Assembly: GCA_023055425.1 (NCBI GenBank)
Contig: JALGPY010000001.1
Coordinates: 141,385,368 to 141,449,367 of the forward strand
Source: Linanthus parryae
Taxonomy: Eukaryota > Streptophyta > Magnoliopsida > Ericales > Polemoniaceae
Reading direction: 5' to 3'
Length of the DNA stretch: 64,000 bases
A program made the translations under genes and the position numbers. This document shows positions 24,457-35,060 of the stretch, in pieces. Each line of letters opens with the position of its first letter. Position 1 is the first letter of the stretch. Below the pieces are notes generated by a model. It saw only the letters and a list, made by a program, of their open reading frames with translations. It had not been told where the DNA came from and searched no databases.

Positions 24457-24468
24457 TGGTATCAGAGC
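24457..24468 (+). promoter_or_regulatory. copia-3 primer binding site (tRNA-Met)
   Basis: TGGTATCAGAGC two bases after the LTR end; the standard plant copia primer site complementary to initiator tRNA-Met. Confidence 0.93.
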
Positions 24469-24504
24469 TTGGGTAACTATTATAGATCTAACAATCTTGT
24501 GACT

Positions 24505-25770
24505 ATGAGTAATGTAGGAGATGGTGGCTTCTTACAAGGAAAGGGCAGTAAACAGACCTCCATTGTTCTGTGGTGATAACTTCATGCACTGGAAGCCATT
24601 GATGAAGATGTTCATCATAGATCAAGACATAGAACTGTGGTCAATAGTTCAGAATGGTCCTCATGAATATTTCACTACCATAGATGGAGTTAGATGCATC
24701 AAGTCTGAGGAAAATCTCTCAGTTACTGAACTGGAAAAGGTATCAAAAAATTACAAGGCTATGAATCTGTTATACTGTGCTCTTAATGCAGATGAGTTCA
24801 ACAGAGTGTCACATTGCAAAAGTGACAAAGAAGTATGGGACAAACTGGTTGTGGACATATCAAGGAACAATTCAGGTTAAACAGACCAAGATTAACATAC
24901 TTCTGAGGCAATATGAGTTGTTCAAGATGAACTCAGATGAGACCATGAAGGATATGTTCAAAAGATTCACTGATGAGGTGAATAATCTGGAGTCATTGGG
25001 AAAAAAAGTTTTCAAATGAGGAAAAGGTCAGGTAAATTCTGAGGAGCTTGCCAAAAGCCAAGTTGGAGCCAAAGACAACAGCTATTGAGGAAGCTCAGGA
25101 TTTAAGTCTTCTTCAGCTAGATTATCTACAAGGAAATCTGCTCACTCATGAAATGTCTATAACTTTGCTAGTACTTCCTGAAACTTCAACAGTTTTGTTG
25201 GCAAGAACTACGTCCAAGTTTCTAAGACAAAAATTTAAAAGGACTTCAACGCCTTGGACAACAGATTCAAAGCCTTGAAGGCACAGATAAAAGAGATTGT
25301 TGATCAAAACACTCTCTTAACAGAAATGTATATTGATCTAAAGACTCATTCAGAGGATTTAGAACAACAAATCTGATCTTTGACTGAGAAACTTCAAGAG
25401 TCTAAAAAGGTCCTAGCCAGTTTTACAGGCTCAGAACATAATCTAAATCTCATTCTTGGAGGATGTCTGAAATCAATGCATAAAAGTGGGATTGGCTAAA
25501 ATCCAAATTTTCCAAAGAAAAGCCAAAATACTTTTGTCAAATCTGGTAGCAGACATTCTCCAAAATGTCATTACTGTGGAAAAATTGGTCAGATTAGATT
25601 AACTTGTCCCTTCAGAAGATCAGAACCTCACATTATGAGGAACTCTTATCCTTATCAGCTTAAGGGACAGGTTAGGCAGATTTGGGTTCCAAAAGGAATT
25701 AGACCACCAAACATGGTTGATTCTGAGTATGAGTCAAAGTTCTGCACTTGGTCTAACAGCCTGTTAAGGC
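24505..25770 (+). pseudogene. copia-3 gag, zinc-knuckle segment deleted
   Basis: The start is the ATG at 24505, in the context shared with copia-4. Recognisable pieces in different frames are PPLFCGDNFMHWK, the KEVWDKLVV and VKQTKINILLRQYELFKM segments of UBN2 gag, and LTHEMSI. At about 25165 the sequence jumps to a coiled-coil-like segment, and roughly 650 bases present in copia-4, including the first CCHC knuckle and Ser/Asp-rich tract, are missing. The second knuckle near 25566 reads CHYCGKIGQIRLTC, with His replaced by Gln. Stops and frameshifts are numerous. Confidence 0.83.
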
Positions 25771-25782
25771 AATGATTTACTT

Positions 25783-26172
25783 TTGCAGGATGTCACCAAG
25801 GCCTTGAAAGATCATAAATGGATATTAGACAGTGGCTGTTCCAGACATATGAGTGGAAAGAAGTCTCTTTTTACTAAGCTCATAGAAAAATCAGGAGGAA
25901 CAGTTACACTTTGTGACAAAGCAAAATGCAATATTATTGGTATAGGTAGTATTGGTAATGGTTCTACCAACTCTATCTCTGATGTTTATCTTGTGGAAGG
26001 ACTTAAATATAATCTGCTTAGTATTTCTCAATTATGTGATAAAGGTTATAAAGCTATATTTGACAAGGAAAAATGTGTGTTTCAAGATGAGAAATCTTGA
26101 GATTGCATACTCACTGCTCCTAGATCATATAATCTATATGCTATGGGTACTAACAGTGTTGCATGAGACAAG
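25783..26172 (+). pseudogene. copia-3 protease
   Basis: Open segment 25783-26100 encodes DVTKALKDHKWILDSGCSRH, with the catalytic DSG, then SISDVYLVEGLKYNLLSIS and KCVFQDEKS before a TGA. The palindrome at 25797 encodes the KALK just before the active site. The domain would cleave Gag-Pol. A second stop follows near 26165, before integrase. Confidence 0.85.
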
Positions 26173-27408
26173 TTGAAATGCCTCAAGGCCTTGAAGGAAG
26201 ATTCAAAGCTTTGGCATAGAAAGCTTGGGAATATTAGCATAAACACCTTGAATAAACTCATCTCAAAGGATTTGGTAAGAGGATTACCATCACGAAAAAT
26301 TTCAGATGATGAGGTCTGCAAGGCATGTGTACAAGGTAAACAAACAAGAACTTCATTCAAGCCAAAGAACTTTATAAGTACTTTTAGACCCTTAGAACTG
26401 TTGCATATGGACTTGTGTGGTCCTATGAGAGTTCAGACTCCAAAAGGTAAGAGGTATATGCTTTTGATAGTAGATGATTATTATAGGTTTACATGGGTGA
26501 TGTTTATTAGAGATAAAATTGAAGCTTTATCTCAATTTTCTAGACTGTGCAAAGAGCTTTAAACTATGAAAAATTTGCCTATTGCATCTATTAGAAGTGA
26601 TCATGGTAGGGAATTTGATCAGCTTGACTTTGATTTATTTTGTGCAAAGCATGGCATATCACACAACTTTTCTGCACCTAGAACTCCACGACAAAATGGA
26701 GTAGTTGAGAGGAAAAATAGGACACTTGAGGATATTTCTAGAACCATGCTACTTGAAAGTAATTTTCCAATGTTCTTGTGGGCAGAACCTGTTAATACTG
26801 TAAATTATGTGATGAATAGATATTTGATTAGGCTTATTTTGAAAAATACTCCTTAGGAACTGTTTAAAGGTAGGAAGCCTAGTGTCTCTTATTTTAAACA
26901 TTTTGGTTGTATTTGTTTTGTGCATAATGGTAGAGAAAATCTTGGTAAGTTTGATGCTAGAAGTGATGAAGGTATATTTCTTGGATATTCTCAAACTAGC
27001 AAAGCTTATAGAATCTACAATAGAAAAACCAATATTGTGGAAGAGAGTATTCATGCGATTTTTGATGAAAGTACTAAGGATTCTCTGATTGAAAGTTTTG
27101 CAGATCTAAATTTGAACAAGCATGAGTCTGATGATGATGCTGTGGAAGAGGACAAAGGCAAAACTAAAGTGCATAATCAATCAACAGAATCTCAAGGCCT
27201 TGAACCCCCTGCAGAGCCAAAATCTCAAAGCCTTGAGACTGAAACTGAAACTTTCTATGATGCTCCGTCTATTGTTTCAAGAAATCGAAGCCTTGAAGGA
27301 ACATATTCCTGGAAACCAAGGAAGAAGTTTAAGTATCTTGCAGATCATCCAGCTGAAAATATCATATCTGATCCAACAACTAGAACTCAGACAAGAGGAC
27401 AGTTGTAG
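26173..27408 (+). pseudogene. copia-3 integrase and C-terminal extension
   Basis: Segments 26173-26562 and 26566-26856 are the same frame split by one TAA. HRKLGNIS keeps only part of the His-binding motif (copia-4 has GHIS), and CKACVQGKQ supplies the Cys pair. D,D,E residues are in LLHMDLCGPM, IRSDHGREF and PRQNGVVERKN. After another stop the extension 26920-27408 has FLGYSQTSKAYRIYN and the SQGLEPPAEPKSQSLE stretch encoded by palindrome copies (27193 and variants). Confidence 0.88.
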
Positions 27409-27411
27409 AAG

Positions 27412-28398
27412 TTGTGTGCTTTTAGTGCTTTTGTATCATTGATTGAGCCTAAGAATACAAAGGAAGCACTGGAAGATTCAGAATGGATCATTGCAATGAA
27501 AAGTGAGCTGAATTAATTTTAAAGAAACAAGGTATGGAATCTGGTTCCCAGACCAAAAGAGAAATCAATTATAGGAACCAGATGGGTGTTTTGAAATAAG
27601 CTTGATGAGAATGGCAAAGTGGTAAGGAACAAATCCAGACTTGTGGCACAGGGATACAATCAGGAAGAAGGTATAGACTATGATGAGACATTTTCTCCTG
27701 TTTCCAGGTTAGAAGCTATTAGAATACTTCTTGCATTTGCATCTCACAATCACATAAAGCTTTATCAAATGGATGTCAAATGTGCTTTTCTGAATGGTTA
27801 TTTACAAGAAGATGTTTTTGTAGCACAACCTCCCGGTTTTGAAGATGAAAACTTCCCTGATCATGTTTCCAAATTAGACAAAGCTCTTTATGGTTTAAAA
27901 CAAGCTCCAAGGGCTTGGTATGATAGACTCTCAAAGTTTTTACTTGACAATAATTTCAAGAGAGTTATAGTAGGTAAAAATCTTTTTATTAAACATCATG
28001 AAACTGATTTATTAGTAGTTGAGATCTATGTGGATGATATTTTGTTTGGTGCTACTAATGATGCTCTTTCAAAAGAGTTCTCTAGTCTAATGTGCAGAGA
28101 GTTTGAGATGAGCTTAATGGGAGAACTGAATTTATTTCTTGGACTTCATATTTTACAAATGAAGAAAGGGATATTTGTACATCAAGGAAAGTATACCAAG
28201 GACTTGTTGAACAAGTACAATATGACACAGTCCAAGGTACTCAAAAGTCCTATGAGTTCATCACTCTCATTAGACAAGGATTCAAATGGTAAGAGTGTAA
28301 ATAAAAAGGAGTATAGAGGTATGATTGGATCACTTTTGTATTTAACTGCTAGTAGACCTGATGTTATGTTTAGTGTTTGCATGTGCGCAAGATTTTAG
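27412..28398 (+). pseudogene. copia-3 reverse transcriptase
   Basis: Stops near 27515 and 27597 break the N-terminal linker (TRWVF), but 27619-28398 is open and holds the whole catalytic core: KSRLVAQGYNQ, the ETFSPVSR motif, MDVKCAFLNGYLQEDVFV, LYGLKQAPRAWYDRL, YVDDILFGAT and YRGMIGSLLYLTASRPDV. The frame ends at a TAG in place of a glutamine after CARF. This is the best preserved RT of the three related elements. Confidence 0.92.
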
Positions 28399-28980
28399 GG
28401 AGATCCTAGGGAAAGTCATGTAACTGCTGTCGAGAGAATTTTTAGATATTTGAAAGGAACCAAAGACTTGGGACTTTGGTATCCAAGGAGATCTAATTTT
28501 ATGTTGAGTGGATATTCAGATGCAGATTTTGCAGGATATAAAGTGGATAGGAAGAGTACTTCTGGATGTTGCCAGTTTCTTGGATCTTCACTAATCAGTC
28601 GGCATCCAAGAAGCAAAATTTTGTAGCATTATCAATTGCAGAAGCTGAATACATTGCAGCTGGAGCTTGCTGTTCACAAGTGTTGTGGATTGCTCAACAA
28701 CTTAGAGATCTTGGCTATAATTTCAGAAATGTGCCTATTCATTGTGACAACACAAGTGTCATTTCAATCTCTAAGAATACAGTACATCATTCAATAACCA
28801 AGCATATAGATGTAAGGCATCACTTTCTTAGAGATCATGTAGAAAAAGGTGATGTTGTTCTATATTTTATTTCTACTTCTATGCAGATTACTGATGTTTT
28901 CACTAAACCTCTGTCAGATGATAGGTTTTCATCCCTAAGGCTTGAACTGGGTATGTTAAACAAGGATGCATTGGTTAGGG
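28399..28980 (+). pseudogene. copia-3 RNase H
   Basis: The region continues from RT after the TAG: FRYLKGTKDLGLWYPR, SDADFAGYKVDRKSTSG, a frame break near 28600, then 28566-28980 encodes ALSIAEAEYIAAG, CDNTSVISISKN, HIDVRHHFLRDH and LRLELGMLNKDALV. The frame reads past the usual pol end (position of the stop in copia-4) to 29030 because that stop is changed. Confidence 0.88.
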
Positions 28981-29420
28981 GGAGTATTAGTGCTTACTTG
29001 TGTTCATGTATTGAAATCTCAAAGCCTTGAGATTATACTTTCCAAAGCCTTGAAAGTATAGTTCAAAGCTTTGAAATTTCTAAAACTGCAGAAAATCTCA
29101 AGGCCTTGAGATTGTTCTCACAGGTCTTGAAACATCTGTAATTTTTTTAAAAAAAAATAGATCACCAAATATTATATGTTATCTTTTAGATAATTGTATA
29201 ATATTTGAATTACTCAGAGAATTTTTTAAAATATCCGAAAATATCTTGTAGATATGTTTTGCATGTTGATTTCAGTAGAGTCCTTTTTAAACTCATTTTT
29301 GTCAACCTACTTAAGCTGAAAGTCAGGGCTTTTCTTCTTCACTCTCTCTCAATTCTCCACGTCTCTCTTCTCTCTCTATTTCTCTCAATCTCATTATTCT
29401 CTCAAAACCCTAATCCCACA

Positions 29421-30264
29421 ATGGAGCGCAAATCAGCCAGGATTCAACAATAGGGAAAGCCTTCTGGTAGATATAAGAAGAGGGCAAACAAGACGTAGAA
29501 AATTGTGATCTCTGATTCAGATTCAGAAAACACACAAAGTTTGCATGAAGACTCACCTCCAGCAAATAAAATCAGAACAGAGAAAGGAGATGAAGGTTCA
29601 AGTGTTGATCCACAGAAGGAGACAGAGGTTCAGGGTGATGATTAACCTAGGTCAGACAAGAAGAAATGGGGAGAGAAGAAAAAGGCTGTTGAAGAAGAAG
29701 AAGAGAAATCTGCTAATGAAAGCAAGAAGAAGTCTGCTGAAGGAGAACCAGAGAAGGAGAAACCTGCTGAGAAGAAATCAAGGGTTAAGCAAGTTGCTGC
29801 TCCAACCAAAAAGGGTTATCAAGGTAAAAATGTACTTCCTTCTGATTGGTTTGTAAGTTAAGATGTTAGGACAGTTTGGATGCAAGGGTATGCATCATCT
29901 AAGGTTGCTTTCTGTAGTTTGATTTCTGAAGAGTTATTAGATAAATTGGATATTGACTGTATGAGGCAGTTAAGGGAATCTGCAGTTTGGAAGGTTTTAA
30001 ATCCTAGTTCTAAAGCCTATCCTAGTTTAACTAGGTTTTTTTATCTGAATTTGGTTCAAGAAGGGGAAGATAAAATTGTGTTAACCTCTAAGGTGGCTGG
30101 GATAAGCTTAAGGCACATCTCAAGGCATATGATATATCTACATTGAGGAAGTTGTTGCTGAGGTGGATGCTGAACAAGAAGAGAATCAGTCTGCAGAAGA
30201 AGCTGAAAGTGATGAAGAGGTTGGAGAAGACTCAGAGAAAGGCCAAGCATCAAAGAAGAAGTGA
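29421..30264 (+). pseudogene. copia-3 third ORF, central domain deleted
   Basis: Starts at ATG 29421 (MERKSARIQQ) after a TC-rich leader ending AAAACCCTAATCCCACA. A Lys/Glu-rich N terminus, broken by stops and frameshifts, leads to KKGYQGKNVLPSDWF, then SSKVAFCSLISEELLDKLDI and LFYLNLV-like sequence. At ~30110 it jumps straight to the acidic C-terminal tail (EVVAEVDAEQEEN) and ends at TGA 30262-30264. Most of the ~200-residue domain of copia-4 is missing, by a different deletion from the one in copia-2. Confidence 0.78.
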
Positions 30265-30650
30265 AGATTTGAGAAAGCCAAAGCATTGATCCTTTCTTTC
30301 TTTCTTTTTATTTTCTTGTTTCTGATCTCAAGGCCTTTACATTCAGTAGGGAATTATTTTGTTAACTCTTTTTTTAAGACTCTGAGTAATGATCCAACAT
30401 TTCTTCACCTTTATTTGATGAAAGTCAAAAAGGGGGAGAAGTTATCTGTGCTATTTGTGGTTAATATTCAGTATTTAGATAATAAGATTGTGAGTTTTTG
30501 TGTTAATCAGTTGTGTTATGTGATTACTGGTTATCTGTGTTAATTTAGTTCAACCAGTGTTACTGTTTATTATTTCTGCAAATGATGATATCTAATTCTT
30601 ACAAAAAGTTGCAGGGATATTTACACAAGATTATGGTTTTGTCTTTCATC

Positions 30651-30661
30651 AAGGGGGAGAT
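30651..30661 (+). promoter_or_regulatory. copia-3 polypurine tract
   Basis: AAGGGGGAGAT directly before the TGTTGACTC start of the 3' LTR; identical in copia-4. Confidence 0.92.
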
Positions 30662-32099
30662 TGTTGACTCAAAGACTTCTAAGTGTGTTTTGAGAAGTAA
30701 CTGTTTAGAGTGATGAAAGACAAAGACAAAGTATTTCTAAGGCTCCAAGGCCTTGAGATACTGATCAGAGCTTCAAAGCTTTGAGAGTAGTTTTATTATA
30801 TTGTGTGATCTAATAATCTTGTGATGCAGGTGTTCTAACTGATGTGTTAAGATCAGAGATTTGCTGCAAATATCCTTGTTATATATTCTTTATATATCTA
30901 ACACAATTTCAGATATCTTAATCAGAGTGAATCAAAGTTTACTGGTCTTAATATTGAAAGACTGTGAAGCATGTTCAGAGCTCCAAGGCCTTGAGATGTG
31001 CCTTAAGCTGCTGACAGTTATACAGAATTAACTTGATTCTCTCTTGCAGGATTTGATCTTTTTTTTATGATTGTTTAATGACTTCTATAAGTATTAAACT
31101 GGTATCATGAATAACATGTTTCAGAAGTAAATCAGGCTATTGATTTATTCATATGATCCAGTTTTTATTCAGAAACTGGAAATCCAAACAGACTTAGTGC
31201 TGTTATATTTCTGGATTTTGTTGTTGCTGTGTTTAAATGTTGTTGAAGGTTTTTCAAATGTGCAATATAATCACAACAAACTCCAACCAATATCTACTCA
31301 GAGCTGTTTTGAATTGCAGTTAGAAAGGATGATGATTTGCAGGAACTGAGATCCTAAAATCTCTCATTCAGTTGCAGAGAGTGGATAAAAGACTGATTTG
31401 AAATTTGAAAGACAGAGAAGCTTACAGAGAACTGAGAGAGGTGTGATACATTCGTGGAAGATCAGACATTCAATCCCTCACAAATTCAGGCTTCAATTAC
31501 AACTTTCAGAAGATCAATCATTCAAGTTTTCCTGAAAACACATCCAGGCCTTCACAAGCTTATTCTTCTACTGTGTTCTTCTACTGTATTGTAATCTCCT
31601 TATCTTCTGCATATCTTAAACCTCACAAAACTTAGTGGTTGGTTGTTCAAGTGAACAACAAGAGGTTCTTGTTAGCTCAACAGTTAGTATCTGATACTAG
31701 ATAGGTTTGGAACCACAAGCTGTACAGGTGTAAGGGAGTTCACTTAGGCTTGGAGATCTAGGGTTGTTTCTGTGTGATTAATAAGAAGTGTTTGCCCAAT
31801 CCTGGTGGGATTAGATCCCTCAGGCAGAGATTAGGTCCATTGGGACTGAACTCTGTAATTTGTCTTGTGTTCTTTACTTTACAGTTTTGCTATTTACTTC
31901 TGCAAGCAACTCAAATCAAACTAGGGTTTTAAACTGTTTAGAACTGGTGATAGTTGAAGGCCTTGAGATTTGAGTCTCTCACTTGTTCACTTAGTTAAAA
32001 TTTGTGTTTTAGCAAAAACGCTTCCATACTCTATTCAAACCCCCCCCCCACCTTCTAGAGTATTTTTGTCATGTAATTAGTATACATTACAAACTTTCA
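30662..32099 (+). repeat. copia-3 3' LTR (1438 bp)
   Basis: Matches the 5' LTR but lacks a short segment near 31955, where two palindromes of the 5' LTR (24255, 24313) have collapsed into one altered copy (GAAGGCCTTGAG). Exact palindromes remain at 30746 and 30984. Confidence 0.95.
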
Positions 32100-32640
32100 A
32101 CCTGCATTCATAACCCAACCCCGATAATGAACGCCACAAACCCTAATCACCATGTGCCGGAATCCTTCACTCTAACCATTGGAAGCAGAATGATCGAGAG
32201 GGAGAGAGCATAGCCGACCAAATTCGAGCAGAAAGAGGGAGAGTATGGCATCCAAACCAGGGTTTCGACCAGGCTCATGATTCTGACGGGTTGCTCTGTG
32301 AGAGAGAGACGGTAGAGGGGGAAGACATTTCATTGCCTCCGTCACGAACCTAAATCAAAAAGGCCAAAAATGTATGTTGTCATCTAATCCAATGGTTGAA
32401 AATGTGTCATCAAAATGTCTTTCAAAAATATGTATGGGACCCACACTTTTAGATATATAGATATAGATTAATTTTTTATTCTCTCCTTCCAATTCGGGAG
32501 TGCGGGAAACACAAATTATTTACCCTCCATTTTTTTTTGACAGGAGTTGACAATTGGGTATGCCACTATATAATTAGTTGTCAAAATTAAAAAATAGTCA
32601 CAATCATTGACTAAATTTTTGGGTTGAATAAAAGAAAAAC
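32100..32640 (-). other. CACTA interior right of copia-3, exon-like
   Basis: On the minus strand, ~32340 to 32103 resembles a plant first exon or 5' UTR: CTCTCTCTCACAGAGC, then GATTAGGGTTTGTGGCG, ending AATGCAG. After the copia-3 insertion it continues as GTAACC at 22955-22950, a good splice donor. No long ORF is seen. Bases 32400-32640 are AT-rich with no gene. Confidence 0.45.
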
Positions 32641-32768
32641 CAAAAGTTGGACAAAAAAAATCATATGCATCGACAAACACAAATATTGTCGATTAATCGC
32701 GCAACTAGCTACATAAAATCGTCTGTCGACAAAAAAAACTGTCAACAAAGGTCATATTTGTTGTAGTG
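32640..32768. repeat. Right terminal and subterminal repeats of the CACTA element
   Basis: Contains CGACAA, TGTCGA, CTGTCGACA and GTCAACA motifs, then the inverted terminus ATTTGTTGTAGTG. Confidence 0.85.
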
Positions 32769-32771
32769 TAT

Positions 32772-33543
32772 GTGAAGAACTTTTAAGTACTTGAGATGCA
32801 TCTAGCATTCATGTTGGTGTAGAAAAATATATTAAAATGTCCGCACCCTATGGTTGAATGCATGTGACTACTAAAACTGAAATATGTTATATTACAAGTT
32901 ATGCCTAAATGGTAGCAAAATATAACTCATTGTCATAATTATAGTTATAACCATAATACCTCTATATATGAGAGTGATTATGATATTTCATTTAGTGTAG
33001 AAGACTACGATTATAAAAGTAACTAGCTACACGAGATGATCGTACGATTCACTATATATGAAATTCACATAGACTGTTGCCCATGAGATATACTTCTTTG
33101 CTAAAAGCAAATCTAAGATACACACTCGCGAGTAGTTCAAGTGCAATGCATATTATTTAGTATGAAAAATGTCTCGTGAGTATATGCAATCACATGTCAT
33201 ACTTATTAACGAAATACTTTGTAGTATCATATTATGTTGGACATTATGCATTTCCCATAAGTTTAGTTTCAGGTATGATGTTTGACACAAGATGATTCAA
33301 AAGAGGAGGGATATTACATTACAAGGCGTTGTACACTTTTTCCTTAGATGAGGTTTAATCCACGGAATTTTTCTAGCAAGGTTTTTAATTAGACATGCAG
33401 TTGTGGATAAATTCTAGTGAATACAAGATTTCACGAAGCTCCCACTCGTAACATGTACTCGTTTCCCTTCGCCAGAGTTGTTGTCCCAAATCATTTTGCT
33501 CGTTTTAACGAGGCATCAATATTAGTGAATAGTCAAGGAGGAG
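32772..33543 (+). mobile_element. Decayed copia element, 3' internal end
   Basis: The wording of 33330-33520 (GTTGTACACTTTTTCCTTAG, ACGGAATTTTTCTAGCAAGG, TTTAACGAGGCA) resembles the conserved non-coding tract found before the 3' LTR in some plant copia elements, and 33534-33543 plus 33651-33655 would be its purine tract, cut by the SINE. No protein domain is readable, so the element is old. This match rests on recall of the sequence pattern. Confidence 0.45.
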
Positions 33544-33645
33544 TTTTTTTTTTTAGAAATTGTTTTTTTCGTCAACCGGGTTTGAATCCGGGGACCTCAT
33601 GCAGGGGCTTCCAACGCTCTACCACTTGAGCTACCACCCTAGCTG
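33544..33645 (-). mobile_element. tRNA-derived SINE
   Basis: On the minus strand there is an A box TAGCTCAAGTGG (33622-33633) and a B box GGATTCAAACC (33579-33589), the split RNA polymerase III promoter, followed by an A-rich tail (33544-33568). Imperfect 10-bp flanks CAAGGAGGAG (33534-33543) and CAACGAGGAA (33646-33655) look like an aged TSD. No acceptor stem closes around the boxes, so it is not a functional tRNA gene. It sits exactly in the purine tract of the decayed copia element. Confidence 0.75.
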
Positions 33646-33655
33646 CAACGAGGAA

Positions 33656-33850
33656 TGTTATGAAATATGTAATTGTACTGATATATATTCACATTATATT
33701 GGATTGCCTTATATATTTGATATGATTGACTCCTACACTCTATATAAATGGTGTCTTGGTTAATAATAATACACACATCAATAAAATTTTCTTTCCTTTT
33801 TTGGTTTTCCAACCGATTCGGGGCTTCGCCCCGTCTAGACACAACATTAA
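33656..33850 (+). repeat. Putative short LTR of the decayed copia element
   Basis: Begins TGTTATGAAATATG after the purine tract, has a TATA-like CTATATAAATGG at ~33739 and an AATAAAA at 33780, as in short plant copia LTRs. The right end is uncertain (around ACACAACA, 33839-33846). A hairpin CGGGGCTTCGCCCCG lies at ~33819-33833. Confidence 0.4.
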
Positions 33851-34324
33851 TACAATTATCTCCTTACTAATTGTCTCTCTTCGTTCCTATGTACATTATA
33901 TTCGAGTTCATAATAATCCTAAATTATGTAACATTGAATCGTTCGTTATTCTTTTAATCAATGGAAATTATTTGTGGTTTTTTTTAAAGTTAGAAAAAAG
34001 ATAAAAGAATAAGCGTTATGAATCAATTTTAATACTAGACATTGTATAAATTGAATTTTAGTTGCAATATTCATTTTCTTCTATGATGTTATTTATCTTG
34101 TAAATCAATAAACAAATTATATCCTCAACCAAATAGAAAATCGTCATAAGCAACCCAACTACACCTATTTCGCGTAGCTGGTTGCCTCAGCTAGTATTTT
34201 CAAAAGACATCAAATATTATCTATATTACATATTGTTCCTTCAGAGAAATTGCATGAAACCAATCTTCAAATAAATGAAATTAAATCTGCAGGGAAATTA
34301 AATAAAATAATAAATAAAAATAAT
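33851..34324. other. AT-rich gene-free sequence
   Basis: No ORF of note. A hairpin with arms GCAACC (34150-34155) and GGTTGC (34180-34185), followed by CTAG at 34191-34194 and then T, resembles a Helitron 3' end, but I find no convincing 5' TC terminus. Confidence 0.4.
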
Positions 34325-34403
34325 TTAATTTAAATTAAATGTATTTAATCACATCCGACGACTGAAATTAAATGTAAATATTGTTAACAATAACCACCGC
34401 CAC
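34325..34403 (+). repeat. Left piece of the S1-like gene promoter repeat
   Basis: AAATTAAATGTATTTAATCAC through ACCACCGCCAC matches 62012-62082 and 62672-62741. It is the part of the first tandem unit left of LINE-A, and its continuation resumes at 57836 after LINE-A. This fixes the LINE-A insertion point. Confidence 0.8.
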
Positions 34404-34451
34404 AACAATATTGAAATCCAAAAAACGGAGAAGACAAGGGTCCAAGTTCCG

Positions 34452-35060
34452 GTGAAAGAACCGCCAGAGAACCCCGGTAGGCGACATGGGAAGACGGCGG
34501 TGACAGGCGGCACAACCCAGCAGAATCCTAACGCAAAAGGAAAAGCTGCATGGGCGCCAAAAATCGGAATTTCGAATCAATCAAGGATCTTTTTGGGGGG
34601 AGGAGATAAGGAGAGATTTAATGGTGATAAGCCAGTCTTTGACTTGGAGAATCTCTTGGCTGACAGTAATGATAATCACAATGCCCCAAAAGGAATGGAT
34701 AAGGTGCCAAATCTGTCAAAAAATATTTTATTCAAATCAGAAAAATCTGGACCAAAAAAGAGAAGCGGGAAAAGACCCGCGACTTACGTGGAGCCTACAT
34801 CAAGGAGAAAGATCAGCGTGAAGAGGAAGAACCCGGTTAACCAAGGTCCGACCCACTCCGATACTGTTGATGATCCGAATCAGAGGAAGTCAGAACAGGA
34901 CGAGCACGAAACTAACGAGATGCCAGACCTGAACACAAGGCCTCAAGTATCTCCAGATAAGGGTGAACATGGATCAATGGAAGTGGAAGCATGTATGAGC
35001 AGTGACAAACAAAATCTAGAAACGGCGGTGTATGCGATGCAGCACTGCCGCGAACAATGA
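34452..35060 (+). pseudogene. LINE-A ORF1, C-terminal part
   Basis: An open segment of 202 codons beginning MKEPPENPGRRHGK. It is basic and polar, with KKRSGKRPATYVEPTSRRK near the middle and an acidic tail. Full plant L1 ORF1 proteins have an N-terminal DUF4283-like domain and a zinc knuckle; neither is present, so this is the linker and tail of a 5'-truncated copy. The stop overlaps the ORF2 start as ATGA at 35057-35060, suggesting coupled termination and reinitiation. ORF1 normally binds LINE RNA. Confidence 0.7.

Larger units (their letters stand above)
22957..32099 (+). mobile_element. copia-3: Sirevirus-like Ty1/copia element, complete ends
   Basis: The 9143-bp element has LTRs at 22957-24454 and 30662-32099, TSD ACCTG at 22952-22956 and 32100-32104, a tRNA-Met primer site and polypurine tract AAGGGGGAGAT. 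Order is gag, protease, integrase, RT, RNase H, third ORF. Ten exact CAAGGCCTTGA palindromes are present. Gag lacks the segment with the first zinc knuckle, the third ORF lacks its central domain, and many stops and frameshifts occur. The RT core is still open with YVDD. It inserted at a putative exon donor (CAG/GT on the minus strand) of the CACTA gene fragment. Confidence 0.95.
20951..32768. mobile_element. CACTA (En/Spm-type) DNA transposon, non-autonomous, split by copia-3
   Basis: The ends are inverted: CACTACAACAAAT at 20951-20963 and ATTTGTTGTAGTG at 32756-32768, with a 3-bp TSD TAT at 20948-20950 and 32769-32771, as expected for CACTA elements. Both subterminal regions are crowded with TTGTCG/CGACAA motifs in both orientations, the usual transposase-binding array. 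Without copia-3 it is about 2.7 kb, too short for a full transposase gene, and I find no transposase domain. The interior contains exon-like sequence on the minus strand. Confidence 0.9.

Noticed and set aside
33571..33643. tRNA gene on the minus strand
   Set aside because: A and B boxes are present but there is no closing acceptor stem, the T stem is poor and an A-rich tail follows. It is a SINE.
33811..33840. Hairpin CGGGGCTTCGCCCCG followed by TCTAG as a Helitron 3' end or terminator
   Set aside because: The base after CTAG is A rather than the T expected for a Helitron, and it sits within a putative LTR. Bacterial-type terminators are not expected here.
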